This document shows positions 46,218 through 54,890 of a stretch of 64,000 nt of DNA, in pieces. A model generated the notes under the pieces. It worked only from the letters and a program-made list of their open reading frames with translations, did no database searches and was not told where the DNA came from. Source of the stretch: Alcaligenes faecalis (GTDB lineage Bacteria > Pseudomonadota > Gammaproteobacteria > Burkholderiales > Burkholderiaceae_B); the NCBI RefSeq assembly GCF_002443155.1, contig NZ_CP023667.1, positions 682,001 through 746,000 on the forward strand. Direction: 5' to 3'. The translations under genes were made by a program, and so were the position numbers. How positions within the stretch are numbered: position 1 is the stretch's first letter; every line of letters starts with the position of its first letter.

Positions 46218-47347
46218 TTGCAAAGCCAGTTAATAAAAGCCTGATCGGGCTGTCTTTGAGCCTGTTGGTGCTGTCGGGCTGCTCGACAATGGACCAGATT
46301 ATGGGCCAGGGCGAGTCGGTGAATTACAAGAGTACGGTTGCAGGCGATCCCTTGAGCATTCCGCCGGATCTGACCCAGGCCAACCGCGACGCGCATTACC
46401 GTGCGCCAGAAGGTGCCACGTCCTACTCGGTCTACTCGCAAGGTCAAAATGCGCAGCAGGTCAAAGGCGGGGCGGACGATATCTTGCCTCAGTCCGATGC
46501 CATCAAAGTGATGCGTGACGGCGATTTGCGCTGGTTGGTCGTAGACCGCCCCGTGGAAGACCTGTTCCCCCGCATTATCGAGTTCTGGGGTGATCACGGG
46601 TTTACCATCCAGTCGCAGGATCCTCGCGCGGGTTTGATCCAGACCGACTGGGCTGAAAACCGTGCCAAGATTCCGGAAAGCTGGATACGCAGCGCCCTGG
46701 GTTCCATCATTGACCAGGTCTTTGACAGCGGCGAACGTGACCGCTTCCGTACCCGCTTTGAGCGCGTCGGCGACAAGACCGAAATCTATGTGTCCCACCA
46801 GCACATGGAAGAAACACCGACGGCAGACGGAGCCGCCTTTAAATGGGTGTTCGCCAAAGAAGATCCAGGTCTGAACGCAGCCATGCTGGCTCGCATGATG
46901 GTCTTCCTGGGCTCGGATATTGAAACAGCACGTGAACAAGTGGCCAATGCCACCAAAGATCCTGCTGGCGTTCAAGTCCAGGCTTCGGACAAGGGCGATC
47001 AGGCCGAGTTGATGCTGAACGAGTCCTTTGACCGTGCATGGCGTCGTGTTGGCGTAGCCATCGACTCCGCCGGTTTCTCAGTTGAAGATCGTGACCGTTC
47101 TGCTGGTGAGTTCTTCATCCGCTATCTGGATTCGGATACTGGCGAGAAGATCGAACAGCAAAACATCATTGGCCGCATCTTCGGCAGCCGTAACACCGCC
47201 GAAGCCACACCATTCCGCATCAAGCTGAGCGCCCAAGGTGCTGGCACGCGCGTCACGGTGCTGGATCAGCAGGGTCAGGAACAGACCACGGCGACAGCCA
47301 AGCGCATCATCAATGTGCTGTCTACCAATCTGCGCCCCGGCAACTGA
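46214..47347 (+). CDS. bamC: Outer membrane assembly lipoprotein BamC
   Basis: BamC is a subunit of the beta-barrel assembly machine. The 377 residues start with a lipoprotein signal peptide and lipobox ([10 protein letters not shown], Cys near residue 22), then a long flexible region ([18 protein letters not shown]) and two helix-grip domains (residues about 105-220 and 265-365). ATG 46214 overlaps the dapA stop. Length and lipobox fit the family (E. coli 344 residues). Confidence 0.92.
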   Translation: MIAKPVNKSLIGLSLSLLVLSGCSTMDQIMGQGESVNYKSTVAGDPLSIPPDLTQANRDAHYRAPEGATSYSVYSQGQNAQQVKGGADDILPQSDAIKVMRDGDLRWLVVDRPVEDLFPRIIEFWGDHGFTIQSQDPRAGLIQTDWAENRAKIPESWIRSALGSIIDQVFDSGERDRFRTRFERVGDKTEIYVSHQHMEETPTADGAAFKWVFAKEDPGLNAAMLARMMVFLGSDIETAREQVANATKDPAGVQVQASDKGDQAELMLNESFDRAWRRVGVAIDSAGFSVEDRDRSAGEFFIRYLDSDTGEKIEQQNIIGRIFGSRNTAEATPFRIKLSAQGAGTRVTVLDQQGQEQTTATAKRIINVLSTNLRPGN

Positions 47348-47377
47348 TTGTTTTGAGTCGGCCTGCGGGCCTTCTGG

Positions 47378-47412
47378 AAAAAGCCCTGGTTTCATGCCAG
47401 GGCTTTTTTTTA
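47378..47412 (+). terminator. Terminator after bamC
   Basis: AAAAAGCCCTGG (47378-47389) pairs with CCAGGGCTTTTT (47397-47408), followed by more T. Confidence 0.93.
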
Positions 47413-47710
47413 TGCCTTTGCCCCGTACTGCGTGACCTTGCGCTTTTTCTCTTATCGAAGAAGAGCTAACAGGGGCAAGGAATACTATGAGGTCAAGGTG
47501 ATTAGCGCTTGTTTTCCCTTTACAGAAGAAGAGGCACTTGACGGCTTTTTCCTGAAAGGACGCAGTACTTTTTTCAGGCTACGCCGGGCTTTGTTGGTAG
47601 TGTCCGTATTGCTGTTGTCCCTGAAAGTGGCGCAAGGCCTTTTTCTGGCAGGGGCTTGAGAGAGAGCACCTTTTATTCTGTGAGCAGAGTTAATCTTTAT
47701 CGAACAGGGC

Positions 47711-47752
47711 TGGACTTTCTCCAAAACAGTAAAGATAATAGGAACCATTATC
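47711..47752 (+). promoter_or_regulatory. Promoter with Fur box
   Basis: GATAATAGGAACCATTATC (47734-47752) has perfect GATAAT/ATTATC arms and matches 15 of 19 positions of the Fur consensus. It overlaps a promoter-like -10 (GATAAT, 47734) with a -35-like TGGACT at 47711, 17 bases apart. The start codon of the sigma-like gene is 27 bases after it, so iron should repress it. Confidence 0.82.
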
Positions 47753-47778
47753 ATTTGATGTGTTTTAGGGAGTGGCCC

Positions 47779-48099
47779 ATGCTGAAATCGTTTTACCGTA
47801 ACGGTTTAAGTTTTTGCCTGCGTATGCTGCGTGGCACACAAGCCTCTGCTCACGCTCCTTCAGAACCGGGGGCTCGTATGCTGGCCATGATCGAGGCCTT
47901 GCCCCGCCGTCGTCGCGACGCCTTTGTGCTGCATCGCTTTGAGGGCCTGAATTACAAAGAAATTGCGACTCGCATGGGCACTAGCCCCCGAGTTGTCGAG
48001 CACTATATCCGCATGGCCATGCTGGCGTGCCGTCATAATCCAGCACAGCTCAATCGGGTGGACGGGGCTGTGCCGCGTCCGGCTGGTTCGTATGTCTAA
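47779..48099 (+). CDS. Sigma factor region 4-only protein (FecI-like fragment)
   Basis: The 106-residue protein has a complete sigma-70 region 4 helix-turn-helix: MLAMIEALPRRRRDAFVLHRFEGLNYKEIATRMGTSPRVVEHYIRMAMLACRHN (residues about 35-88). The first 34 residues do not resemble region 2, which is needed to bind core polymerase and the -10 element, and no frameshifted region 2 lies upstream. GGGAG precedes ATG 47779. A Fur box covers the promoter. The next gene encodes a FecR-like anti-sigma part, so this looks like a reduced FecI-FecR unit. It may be an active minimal regulator or a remnant. Confidence 0.8.
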   Translation: MLKSFYRNGLSFCLRMLRGTQASAHAPSEPGARMLAMIEALPRRRRDAFVLHRFEGLNYKEIATRMGTSPRVVEHYIRMAMLACRHNPAQLNRVDGAVPRPAGSYV

Positions 48100-48109
48100 G
48101 GACGAGCAC

Positions 48110-48484
48110 ATGCAGCACATTGATGAGCAGGCCTTGAGCTGGCTGCTCAAACAGCACGATCCCAAACATCAGAACGATGCCCGCAGCCAGTCTGCATTTC
48201 GGGCCTGGCTGTCCATTGATCCCGAGCACCAGGCTGCGTTCTTGCGCTGGAAGCTGGAGTGGGAAGCCATGGACGGAATCAGCGAGGAGCATCTGAGCCG
48301 TTTGCGTGCAAACTCCCGGCAAGCCGCAGACGCGACAGGGCAGGGAACATGGCGTCAGCGTTTGTTAAATAGCTGCGTGGACGCCTGGTCTGCCAACCCT
48401 GCCTTGCGCTTTGCCCTGGGCGGCGCGGTGTGTCTGCTGCTGGGCGTGGCGTTTCTCGGTAGTGTAGGCAGCTACTTTCTTTAA
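48110..48484 (+). CDS. FecR-like protein lacking the sensor domain
   Basis: The 124-residue product starts with a DUF4880/FecR N-terminal domain (residues about 4-60: EQALSWLLKQHD, SAFRAWLSIDPEHQAAFLRWKLEWEAM), the part that binds FecI-type sigma factors. It ends in one membrane segment (FALGGAVCLLLGVAFLGSVGSYFL) and has none of the roughly 200-residue periplasmic FecR domain. AAGGA lies seven bases before ATG 48110, beginning within the stop of the sigma-like gene; ATG 48092 is an alternative that overlaps it. The protein could hold the region 4 protein at the membrane, but it cannot sense a receptor in the usual way. Confidence 0.75.
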   Translation: MQHIDEQALSWLLKQHDPKHQNDARSQSAFRAWLSIDPEHQAAFLRWKLEWEAMDGISEEHLSRLRANSRQAADATGQGTWRQRLLNSCVDAWSANPALRFALGGAVCLLLGVAFLGSVGSYFL

Positions 48485-48500
48485 GCCGGGTACAAAGCGT

Positions 48501-49193
48501 TTAGTCTTTCTCTTTCCAGGGTGAGCGCAGATAGTGCGCAGCCTGCTGGATACGATCATCCAATGTTGTGGCATTTAGTCTTGGAATGACACCCAGGCAA
48601 GGGCCGGGCAGATAGTCATGCAGCGTTTGCAGATTTTCCTGGGCATAAGTCATCTCCGGCGCTATGTGGTTGGCGACCCAGCCCAGCAAGGGCAAACCAC
48701 TGGCGCGTATGGCTTGAACCGTCAGCAAAGCATGATTCAATGCACCCAGACGTAAGCCGACGACCAGCACCACGGGCAACTGCAAAGCCTGCGCTAAATC
48801 TGCGCCTGTCCGTCCTTGACCCAGAGGCAGCATGAAGCCTCCCACTCCTTCAACGATTGCATAGTCGGCTTGTTCTGCCGCTGCTTGAACTGACTTTTGG
48901 ATCAGGGCCGGGTCTAATTCGATTCCTGCTTGCTCAGCCAGAATGTGGGGTGCCGCAGCGGGCTTAAACAAGTACGGTGTCAGTGTTTCCGGATCAGGTT
49001 TCAGTCTGGAGTGCCGGGCCAGCGCGTCCACATCTTCGTTATGCAGACGGCCCTCTATTTCTTCGGCTCCCGACGCAATAGGCTTGATCCCCAGCGTGCG
49101 AGCGCCGCTTTGGCTTAGCAAATGAAGCAAGGCTGAGCTGACCAGCGTTTTGCCAATTTCCGTATCAGTGCCCGTCACAAAGCAGGCCCTCAT
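48501..49193 (-). CDS. bioD: Dethiobiotin synthetase
   Basis: BioD forms the ureido ring of dethiobiotin from diaminopelargonate, CO2 and ATP. The 230 residues have the P-loop FVTGTDTEIGKT, the Lys of GIKPIASG and the VEGVGGFMLPL motif. ATG 49193 overlaps the bioA stop (ATGA), so translation is coupled. It is last in the P450-bioF-bioA-bioD operon. Confidence 0.96.
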   Translation of the reverse strand: MRACFVTGTDTEIGKTLVSSALLHLLSQSGARTLGIKPIASGAEEIEGRLHNEDVDALARHSRLKPDPETLTPYLFKPAAAPHILAEQAGIELDPALIQKSVQAAAEQADYAIVEGVGGFMLPLGQGRTGADLAQALQLPVVLVVGLRLGALNHALLTVQAIRASGLPLLGWVANHIAPEMTYAQENLQTLHDYLPGPCLGVIPRLNATTLDDRIQQAAHYLRSPWKEKD

Positions 49194-50530
49194 GCGTATT
49201 CCTTCAGCAGACGACCCAGGCCATGCAGGAAATGCTCCACCTCTTTCGTACCCCATAGATAGCCGGGCATCAGGTACACCGTATTGCCGATAGGGCGCAG
49301 CATCAGCCCCTGTTGCAGGGCAGAGCGGTAAAAGCGTCGAGCAAAGCCCTGGTGGTCGTAGCGAGCCGGGCCTGTATCCAGCTCGAAGGCCCAGATCACC
49401 CCGCAGCGGCGCAGATGCTGCATCTTGGGATAGTGTTGCCTCAGTTTGTGCAAACCCTCGTCTAGCGCTTGTCCCAGCGTTTTTTGCAGCTCATAGACGG
49501 GGTATTGCTGGAACAAGTCCAGAGTAGCCAGCGCTGCGCGGCAGGCCAGGGGATTGCCGGTATAAGAATGGGAATGCAGAAAACCCCGGCGCAAGTCCTG
49601 ATCATAAAACCCTTGATAAATCGTGGGGCCGGAGAGCACCACGGACAAGGGCAGCGTGCCGCCGGTAATTCCCTTGGACAGGCACAGCAGATCAGGCCAG
49701 ATACCCGCCTGCTCGCAGGCGAAGAAGGTGCCGGTACGCCCGCAACCCACGGCAATCTCGTCCAGAATCAAATGCACCTGATGGCGGTCGCACAGCTCGC
49801 GCGCACCGCGCAGATAATCGGGGGAGTGCATGTGCATGCCTGCCGCACATTGCACCAGCGGCTCCAGAATCACGGCGGCAATGTCCTGATGGCTCTCCAG
49901 AATCTGTTCCAGCGATTGCAGTGCGTTTGCGGTGACCTGGCTGTATTCGTCTGGGCTATGGGCCTGGCGCAGATCGGGACTGGCTGCGGTGTATTGCTGG
50001 CCCAGTTGCGAGCCGTAGCTTTCCCGGAACAAAGGCACATCGGTTACGGCCAGAGCACCCAGCGTTTCGCCGTGGTATCCCTGCGCGATGCCTACAAAAC
50101 GGTGCTTGTGTTCCTGGCCCTGGTTGCGCCAGTAGTGCACGCTCAGTTTCAGCGCAATTTCCACGGCAGAAGCGCCGTCGCTGGCATAAAAAGCATGGCC
50201 TAAACGATGGCTGCTCAAGGCCGCCAATCGTTCGGAAAGCTGCACAACTGGCTCATGGGTCAGGCCGCAGAGCATGATGTGATCCAGTTGCTGAACCTGA
50301 TCGCTAATTGCCTGCACCAGATGCGGATGGCTATGTCCAAACAGATTCACCCACCAGGAGCTGATGGCATCCAGATAGGCGTTGCCGTCGGCATCATACA
50401 GCCAGGCGCCCTGGGCGCGTTTGATCGCTAACAGCGGCACGCCTTGATCGTGATGCTGCATTTGAGTGCAGGGATGCCAGACCGCTTGCAAGCTGCGTTG
50501 GGCCAAAGGGGGAAAGGAGTTTGAGTTCAT
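49190..50530 (-). CDS. bioA: Adenosylmethionine-8-amino-7-oxononanoate aminotransferase
   Basis: BioA transfers the amino group of S-adenosylmethionine to 8-amino-7-oxononanoate. The 446-residue class III aminotransferase shows WHPCTQMQHHD, the SSWWVNLFGHSHPHL substrate loop, the YHGETLGALAVTDVP region, DEIAVGCGRTGTFFACEQAG and the PLP lysine in LSKGITGGTLPLS. It follows bioF by six bases and overlaps bioD. Confidence 0.97.
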   Translation of the reverse strand: MNSNSFPPLAQRSLQAVWHPCTQMQHHDQGVPLLAIKRAQGAWLYDADGNAYLDAISSWWVNLFGHSHPHLVQAISDQVQQLDHIMLCGLTHEPVVQLSERLAALSSHRLGHAFYASDGASAVEIALKLSVHYWRNQGQEHKHRFVGIAQGYHGETLGALAVTDVPLFRESYGSQLGQQYTAASPDLRQAHSPDEYSQVTANALQSLEQILESHQDIAAVILEPLVQCAAGMHMHSPDYLRGARELCDRHQVHLILDEIAVGCGRTGTFFACEQAGIWPDLLCLSKGITGGTLPLSVVLSGPTIYQGFYDQDLRRGFLHSHSYTGNPLACRAALATLDLFQQYPVYELQKTLGQALDEGLHKLRQHYPKMQHLRRCGVIWAFELDTGPARYDHQGFARRFYRSALQQGLMLRPIGNTVYLMPGYLWGTKEVEHFLHGLGRLLKEYA

Positions 50531-50536
50531 GGCAAA

Positions 50537-51703
50537 TCACCGTAAAGAGTGGGCGGCTTCATGTAGTGCCTGGACCAGTTTTTCAATATCCTGATGCCGA
50601 TGGGCGGCAGACAGGGAAATGCGTAATCGGGCTTGGTGGCGGGGAACAGTAGGCGGGCGTATGGCCGGCGCCCAAATCCCTTTTTGCAGGAGAATGTCGG
50701 ACAGTTGCAAGGCAGGGTCCACCTCGCCCATCAGCAGGCTTTGCACCGGCGTGTCGGACGGCGCCAGACGCCAGGGCAGATCCTGGCTGAAGGTTTGCAG
50801 CGCTTGGATGTGTTTTTTCAGCAAGGCTCGCTGAGGTTGGGCTTGTTTGATCAGCTGCAGACAGGCCAGCAAGGAAGCGCAATGCGCTGGAGCCAGCCCA
50901 GTGCTGTACACATAGCTGCGGGCGGATTGAGTGAACCAGTCTGCCAGACTGTGGGAGCAGGCAATAAAAGCCCCGCCTTGCCCGGCTGCCTTGCCAAAAG
51001 TCCCCAGATAAACCAGGCGCTGACGTTGCGTGGTATTGAGCAGGAAATGCTCTGGCGCTCCTCGCCCGTTTTCGCCCAAAACCCCCAGGCCATGTGCATC
51101 GTCCAGATACAACAAGGCATCGTGGCGTTCGCATAAGGTGATCAGCTCATCGACCGGGGCAACTGTCCCGTCCATACTGAACAGGCTGTCCGAGATTACC
51201 AGCTTGAATCCCGTCGTTGGCCTGCCGACCAAATCATCCAGGCGCGCCATGTCTCTATGGGGATACACACGTAAACGGGCGCCGGATAGACGGCTGGCAT
51301 CAATCAGGCTGGCGTGGTTCAGCCTGTCACAGAAGATCGTGTCGCCAGTGCCGACCAGCGCGGGAATGACACCCAAGCTGGCTTGGTAACCACTGACAAA
51401 AAGACGGCTGGCCTCAAAGCCACTCCAGTCAGCCAGCTCCTGCTCCAGTTGATGAGCCAGCGCATGATGCCCGCAAATCAGCGGGGAGGCCGTGGCTCCG
51501 GCTACATCTTGTGCTGCCAGTAGTTTGAGTTGTGGATGCTGACTAAGGCCCAGATAGTCATTGCCGGCGAAGTTCAGCAAGACCTGACCATTGCGTTCGA
51601 TATGCGCGTCCGGCAAGGGGCGGCTGATTGCTCTTTTCCTCCACAGCTTCCGGGCCTTCAAAGCCCCCAGTTGCTGATCCAGATGAGCGAGAAAAGCACT
51701 CAT
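50537..51703 (-). CDS. bioF: 8-amino-7-oxononanoate synthase
   Basis: BioF condenses pimeloyl-ACP (or -CoA) with alanine. The 388 residues include NFAGNDYLGLSQHPQL, DRLNHASLIDASRLSGA, the DSLFSMDGTVAPVDEL and DDAHGLGVLGENGRG motifs, and the PLP lysine in LGTFGKAAGQGGAF. Its start overlaps the P450 stop by four bases, coupling the two. Confidence 0.97.
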   Translation of the reverse strand: MSAFLAHLDQQLGALKARKLWRKRAISRPLPDAHIERNGQVLLNFAGNDYLGLSQHPQLKLLAAQDVAGATASPLICGHHALAHQLEQELADWSGFEASRLFVSGYQASLGVIPALVGTGDTIFCDRLNHASLIDASRLSGARLRVYPHRDMARLDDLVGRPTTGFKLVISDSLFSMDGTVAPVDELITLCERHDALLYLDDAHGLGVLGENGRGAPEHFLLNTTQRQRLVYLGTFGKAAGQGGAFIACSHSLADWFTQSARSYVYSTGLAPAHCASLLACLQLIKQAQPQRALLKKHIQALQTFSQDLPWRLAPSDTPVQSLLMGEVDPALQLSDILLQKGIWAPAIRPPTVPRHQARLRISLSAAHRHQDIEKLVQALHEAAHSLR

Positions 51704-52896
51704 GACTGCGTAGCCCGGTATTGAACCGGCAAGCGGTTCCAGCCCCGATAGGCGGGGAGCTGAATACGCTCACCTTGAGCCAATTGCAGGCGAGGTAGCA
51801 AAGGCAGGAACTGCTCAAGCACCAGTTTTGCCTCCAACTGAACCAAACCGGCACCCAGACAATGGTGAATCCCGTGGCCCATGGACAGCTCAGCCTGATT
51901 GTCACGGCTGAAGTCCAGTTCATCGGGATTGGCAAAAACCTCTGGATCCCGGTTGGCAGCGCCCAATAGCAAGAGCAGCAACTGCCCTTTACGCAAATGC
52001 TGACCGTGCCAGTGCTGGTCCTGCATCAAACGTCTGGCTGTGTATTGAATCGGGCTGTCGTGGCGCAGCACCTCTTTGATCGCAGCAGGAATCTTCTGCG
52101 GATTCGATAGCAAGTGCTGCAGCTTTACGGAGTCGCCAAGCAGAGTCTGAAACAGGGAGCTGAGCAGATGCCGGGAGGTTTCATAGCCTGCAAAGAGCAA
52201 CATACAGGACTGCGCCAAACGCTCGCGCCTGCCTTGAAGAGAGAGTTGCTCGTCATGCAAAAGCCGCCAGGCCAGCCCACCTTCTTGCAGATTGACGCTG
52301 TTCCCCAGAAAGTCAGCCATATCCAGCAAGGCGTCCTGTGTGTCCATCAACAAGGGCAGATCCGGCGTCGCCTGCCCGATAAAGCGTGCCAGTTGCTCTG
52401 ACCAGGCCTGAAAAACAGACAAAGGTAGTTGCTGCAAACCAATTACATCCATCATGACCAAGGCGGGGAGCGGGCGACAGACCTCATCAACCAGATCTGC
52501 AGGACCATGCCGCAGCTTGTCTTCCAAACCAAGATGGATTTGCGTAACGCGCTTTTCAATCGTGCCGTGCAGGGATTCCAAAGCCTTCGCACTAAACGCC
52601 GCATTGACCACCCGCCTGACGCGTGTGTGACGGGGGCGATCCAGAAAAACCAGTGTTCTGGCCATCAAGCCCTTGAAGGCTTGCAGACGTGGGGAGGGAG
52701 CAGCGCCCGCCTGAGCCACCCACCCGCCTACACGCCGCACACTTAAATCAGGATTACGCAGGGCGGCTTGTACATCGCTATGTCTATGAACCAGCCAAGC
52801 CCCACCGCAGAAATCCGCATCCCACACCAAAGGCGGCCCCTGCCGAAGGCGGGCATAAGCTGCATAGGGAGACGCAAGATTGAATTCGCCAAACAT
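51700..52896 (-). CDS. Cytochrome P450, first gene of the biotin operon (BioI-like role)
   Basis: The 398-residue soluble P450 has the oxygen-binding I-helix motif LLFAGYETSRHLL (about residue 235), the ExxR pair in KEVLRHDSP, the meander and the haem loop SMGHGIHHCLGAGLVQLE, whose Cys is the iron ligand (the usual Phe before the loop is Met). It resembles the CYP107 group, which includes B. subtilis BioI, a P450 that cleaves acyl-ACP to pimeloyl-ACP. The gene leads the operon and overlaps bioF. I infer it supplies the pimeloyl thioester; no ferredoxin or reductase is adjacent. AGGA precedes ATG 52896. Confidence 0.88.
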   Translation of the reverse strand: MFGEFNLASPYAAYARLRQGPPLVWDADFCGGAWLVHRHSDVQAALRNPDLSVRRVGGWVAQAGAAPSPRLQAFKGLMARTLVFLDRPRHTRVRRVVNAAFSAKALESLHGTIEKRVTQIHLGLEDKLRHGPADLVDEVCRPLPALVMMDVIGLQQLPLSVFQAWSEQLARFIGQATPDLPLLMDTQDALLDMADFLGNSVNLQEGGLAWRLLHDEQLSLQGRRERLAQSCMLLFAGYETSRHLLSSLFQTLLGDSVKLQHLLSNPQKIPAAIKEVLRHDSPIQYTARRLMQDQHWHGQHLRKGQLLLLLLGAANRDPEVFANPDELDFSRDNQAELSMGHGIHHCLGAGLVQLEAKLVLEQFLPLLPRLQLAQGERIQLPAYRGWNRLPVQYRATQS

Positions 52897-53119
52897 GACA
52901 CCGTTTCCTGAAGAGCAAAGCCAGCGCAGGCTAGCATTTGAGCCGGAAAGAGGCAGTCAGGAGATTGTGTCTATTAATTCTTTCTGGGTGTTTTGGCCGA
53001 ATTAGAGGACTATTTACCTCTTATGGTGGATATTGATGATTTTTGTGTGACTATTTTTTACAATAAAATTAGTGAATAGAAGCGGTGTTTGGTTCGGATA
53101 TCGAGATAGAGTTTTCAGT

Positions 53120-53151
53120 ATTCAGGTTGGAAGCACAGTCCCAACCTGAAT
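53120..53151. other. Inverted repeat after benE-like gene
   Basis: ATTCAGGTTGG (53120-53130) and CCAACCTGAAT (53141-53151) are perfect arms. It lies 12 bases beyond the benE-like stop but has no T tract on the minus strand, so its role as terminator is uncertain. The rest of 52897-53163 is AT-rich and shows no BirA or BioR operator. Confidence 0.6.
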
Positions 53152-53163
53152 TATTTCCGTCAG

Positions 53164-54408
53164 TTATTGAGCGTTAGAAGCGGCTGAAAGTTCGTCATTA
53201 CCCAGTTTTTCCGTTTTACGCTGCGGCAGCTTCCCATTCAGAATGAAGTACGCCAGCAGACCGATCACCAGTCCCCAGAAAGCCCCGCCAATCCCGAACA
53301 GTGTGATATTGGCCGCTGAAGCCAAAAAGGTAATCAAGGCTGCTTCCCGTGACTTGATGTCTGCCATGGCCCCCGCCAGGCTGCCGCCAATGGTGCCCAG
53401 CAGCGCCAAGCCCGCCAGTGTGGTGATAAATGTTGCGGGGAAGGCCATGAATACAGCGGCCAGCGTGACCCCAAAGACTCCCACCAGAATGTAGAACACA
53501 CCGGCGGCAATCCCGGCAACCCAGCGTTTGGACGGATCCTGGTGCGCCTCCGGCCCGGTGCAGATGGCGGCGGTGATGGCGGCCACGTTCATGGCGTGGG
53601 AGCCGAATGGGGCCATGACCAGTGAACCCAGGCCGGTCACCCACACAATCGGGTTGGCGCTGGTACGGAAGCCGTCGTTACGCAGGACCAGCATACCGGG
53701 CATGTATTGGCCAGTCAGCGTGATCAAAAACAAGGGCAAGGCCACGCTTAGCAAGGCATTCAGGGTGAAGACCGGCATGGTGAACACCGGCGCGGCCAGC
53801 TCCAGTTTCAGGCCACTCAGGTCCACGCGATGCTCCAGCAGCAGGAAGCTCAGGCCCAGGATCAGAATGCCCACTACAGCGTAACGTGCGGAAAAGCGTT
53901 TGATGATCAGGTAGGCCAGAATCAGCAAGCCGGCCAGCTTCGGGTCCAGTGTCATGCTGCCAAAGGCTCCAATGCCAAATTGCAGCAGAATCCCGGCCAG
54001 CAGACCTGCGGCGATGCCGTTGGGAATCAGGCGGATCAGGCGCTCGAAGTAGGAGGACAGGCCCAGGACCACAAAGGCCGCTGCCGAAATCAGGTAGGCG
54101 CCGACGGCTTCTTCATATGGCGTGGTAGCCAGAGCCGTAACCAGAAATGCAGCGGCGGGCGTGGACCAAGCGGTGATGATGGGTTCGCGCGAGACCCAGC
54201 TCAAGAGCAGACCCGTAACACCCACACCAATGGAAATCGACCAGACCCAGGATGCTGTCAGCTCGGGGCTGAGGCCGGCGACTTTGGCGGCCTGGAAAAC
54301 CAGAATAAAGGTGCCGCCGTAGTTGACGATAACCGAGATCAAACCGGCCACGATAGGCGGGATCAGGTCGCTGACTAAATAGGATGAGGACGATCGAGAG
54401 GTAGACAT
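53164..54408 (-). CDS. benE: BenE family benzoate/H+ symporter
   Basis: The 414-residue protein has about 12 membrane segments and the BenE signatures: PPIVAGLISVIVNYGGTFILVFQAA, the STPAAAFLVTAL motif and the C-terminal APFGSHAMNVAAITAAICTGPEAHQDPSKRWVAG stretch. BenE takes up benzoate with protons. No benzoate catabolic genes are nearby, so the true substrate may be another aromatic acid. ATG 54408 is used in preference to TTG/GTG codons upstream; the binding site is weak. Confidence 0.87.
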   Translation of the reverse strand: MSTSRSSSSYLVSDLIPPIVAGLISVIVNYGGTFILVFQAAKVAGLSPELTASWVWSISIGVGVTGLLLSWVSREPIITAWSTPAAAFLVTALATTPYEEAVGAYLISAAAFVVLGLSSYFERLIRLIPNGIAAGLLAGILLQFGIGAFGSMTLDPKLAGLLILAYLIIKRFSARYAVVGILILGLSFLLLEHRVDLSGLKLELAAPVFTMPVFTLNALLSVALPLFLITLTGQYMPGMLVLRNDGFRTSANPIVWVTGLGSLVMAPFGSHAMNVAAITAAICTGPEAHQDPSKRWVAGIAAGVFYILVGVFGVTLAAVFMAFPATFITTLAGLALLGTIGGSLAGAMADIKSREAALITFLASAANITLFGIGGAFWGLVIGLLAYFILNGKLPQRKTEKLGNDELSAASNAQ

Positions 54409-54694
54409 AGTGCTCTGCGCTTTCCAAAAGGAGAGATGACGAACGAGCACTATTTATAGCGATTAAATGGACTGACCAGATAGGACGCTTTCTGGATGTA
54501 GGGCAGACCACTTTTGGGTTGGTAGGTGCCTGACTAGATTGAGTGGGGTGGCTACGTGATTTTGAGTGTGGCCCGAGCTGGATTGAAGCTGGGCTGCAAA
54601 GCCAATAATGGTGGCTTTATGACGAGTTGCTCGTCTTGTGAATCGCGTTTTGCATGATAGTACTTTTTCTTGCTGTACGGCGTGAATAATACTG

Positions 54695-54772
54695 CTGCAA
54701 CTGCAACTGCAACTGCAACTGCAACTGCAACTGCAACTGCAACTGCAACTGCAACTGCAACTGCAACTGCAA
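54695..54772 (+). repeat. Tandem hexamer repeat CTGCAA x13
   Basis: Thirteen exact copies of CTGCAA make up 78 bases without a mismatch. It is between the benE-like gene and the roxA terminator and not within a supported gene. Confidence 0.98.
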
Positions 54773-54822
54773 TCAGCAATCAGCAAATACATCGGGCTTT
54801 CGATTCCTGGGGGGCTAGAAAT

Positions 54823-54858
54823 AAAAAAGCGAGGCAGCCTGCAAGCTGCCCCGTTTTT
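54823..54858 (-). terminator. Terminator of roxA
   Basis: GGCAGC (54833-54838) pairs with GCTGCC (54845-54850); A-rich and T-rich flanks extend the stem and, read on the minus strand, give a run of T after it. Confidence 0.8.
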
Positions 54859-54890
54859 TTTCTGAGCTCGCCAGAGCTAATGGCTCGTGC

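Larger units (their letters stand above)
47348..47778. other. Intergenic region between bamC and the sigma-like gene
   Basis: It holds the bamC terminator (47378-47412) and, at its right end, a promoter with a Fur box (47711-47752). A reading frame at 47432-47659 encodes 75 residues ending in a hydrophobic segment (ALLVVSVLLLSLKVAQGLF). It has no clear binding site or known family, so I do not call it a gene. Confidence 0.55.
54409..54890. other. Intergenic region with hexamer array
   Basis: It contains the benE promoter region, the CTGCAA array (54695-54772) and the roxA terminator (54823-54858). No gene is supported; frames through the array give Ala-Thr, Ser-Cys or Ala-Val runs. Confidence 0.6.

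Noticed and set aside
47432..47659. 75-residue frame upstream of the sigma-like gene
   Set aside because: It starts inside the tail of the bamC terminator region with GTG and no binding site. The hydrophobic end is suggestive, but there is no other support.
52897..53163. BirA or BioR operator for the biotin operon
   Set aside because: No sequence close to either consensus was found in the upstream gap.
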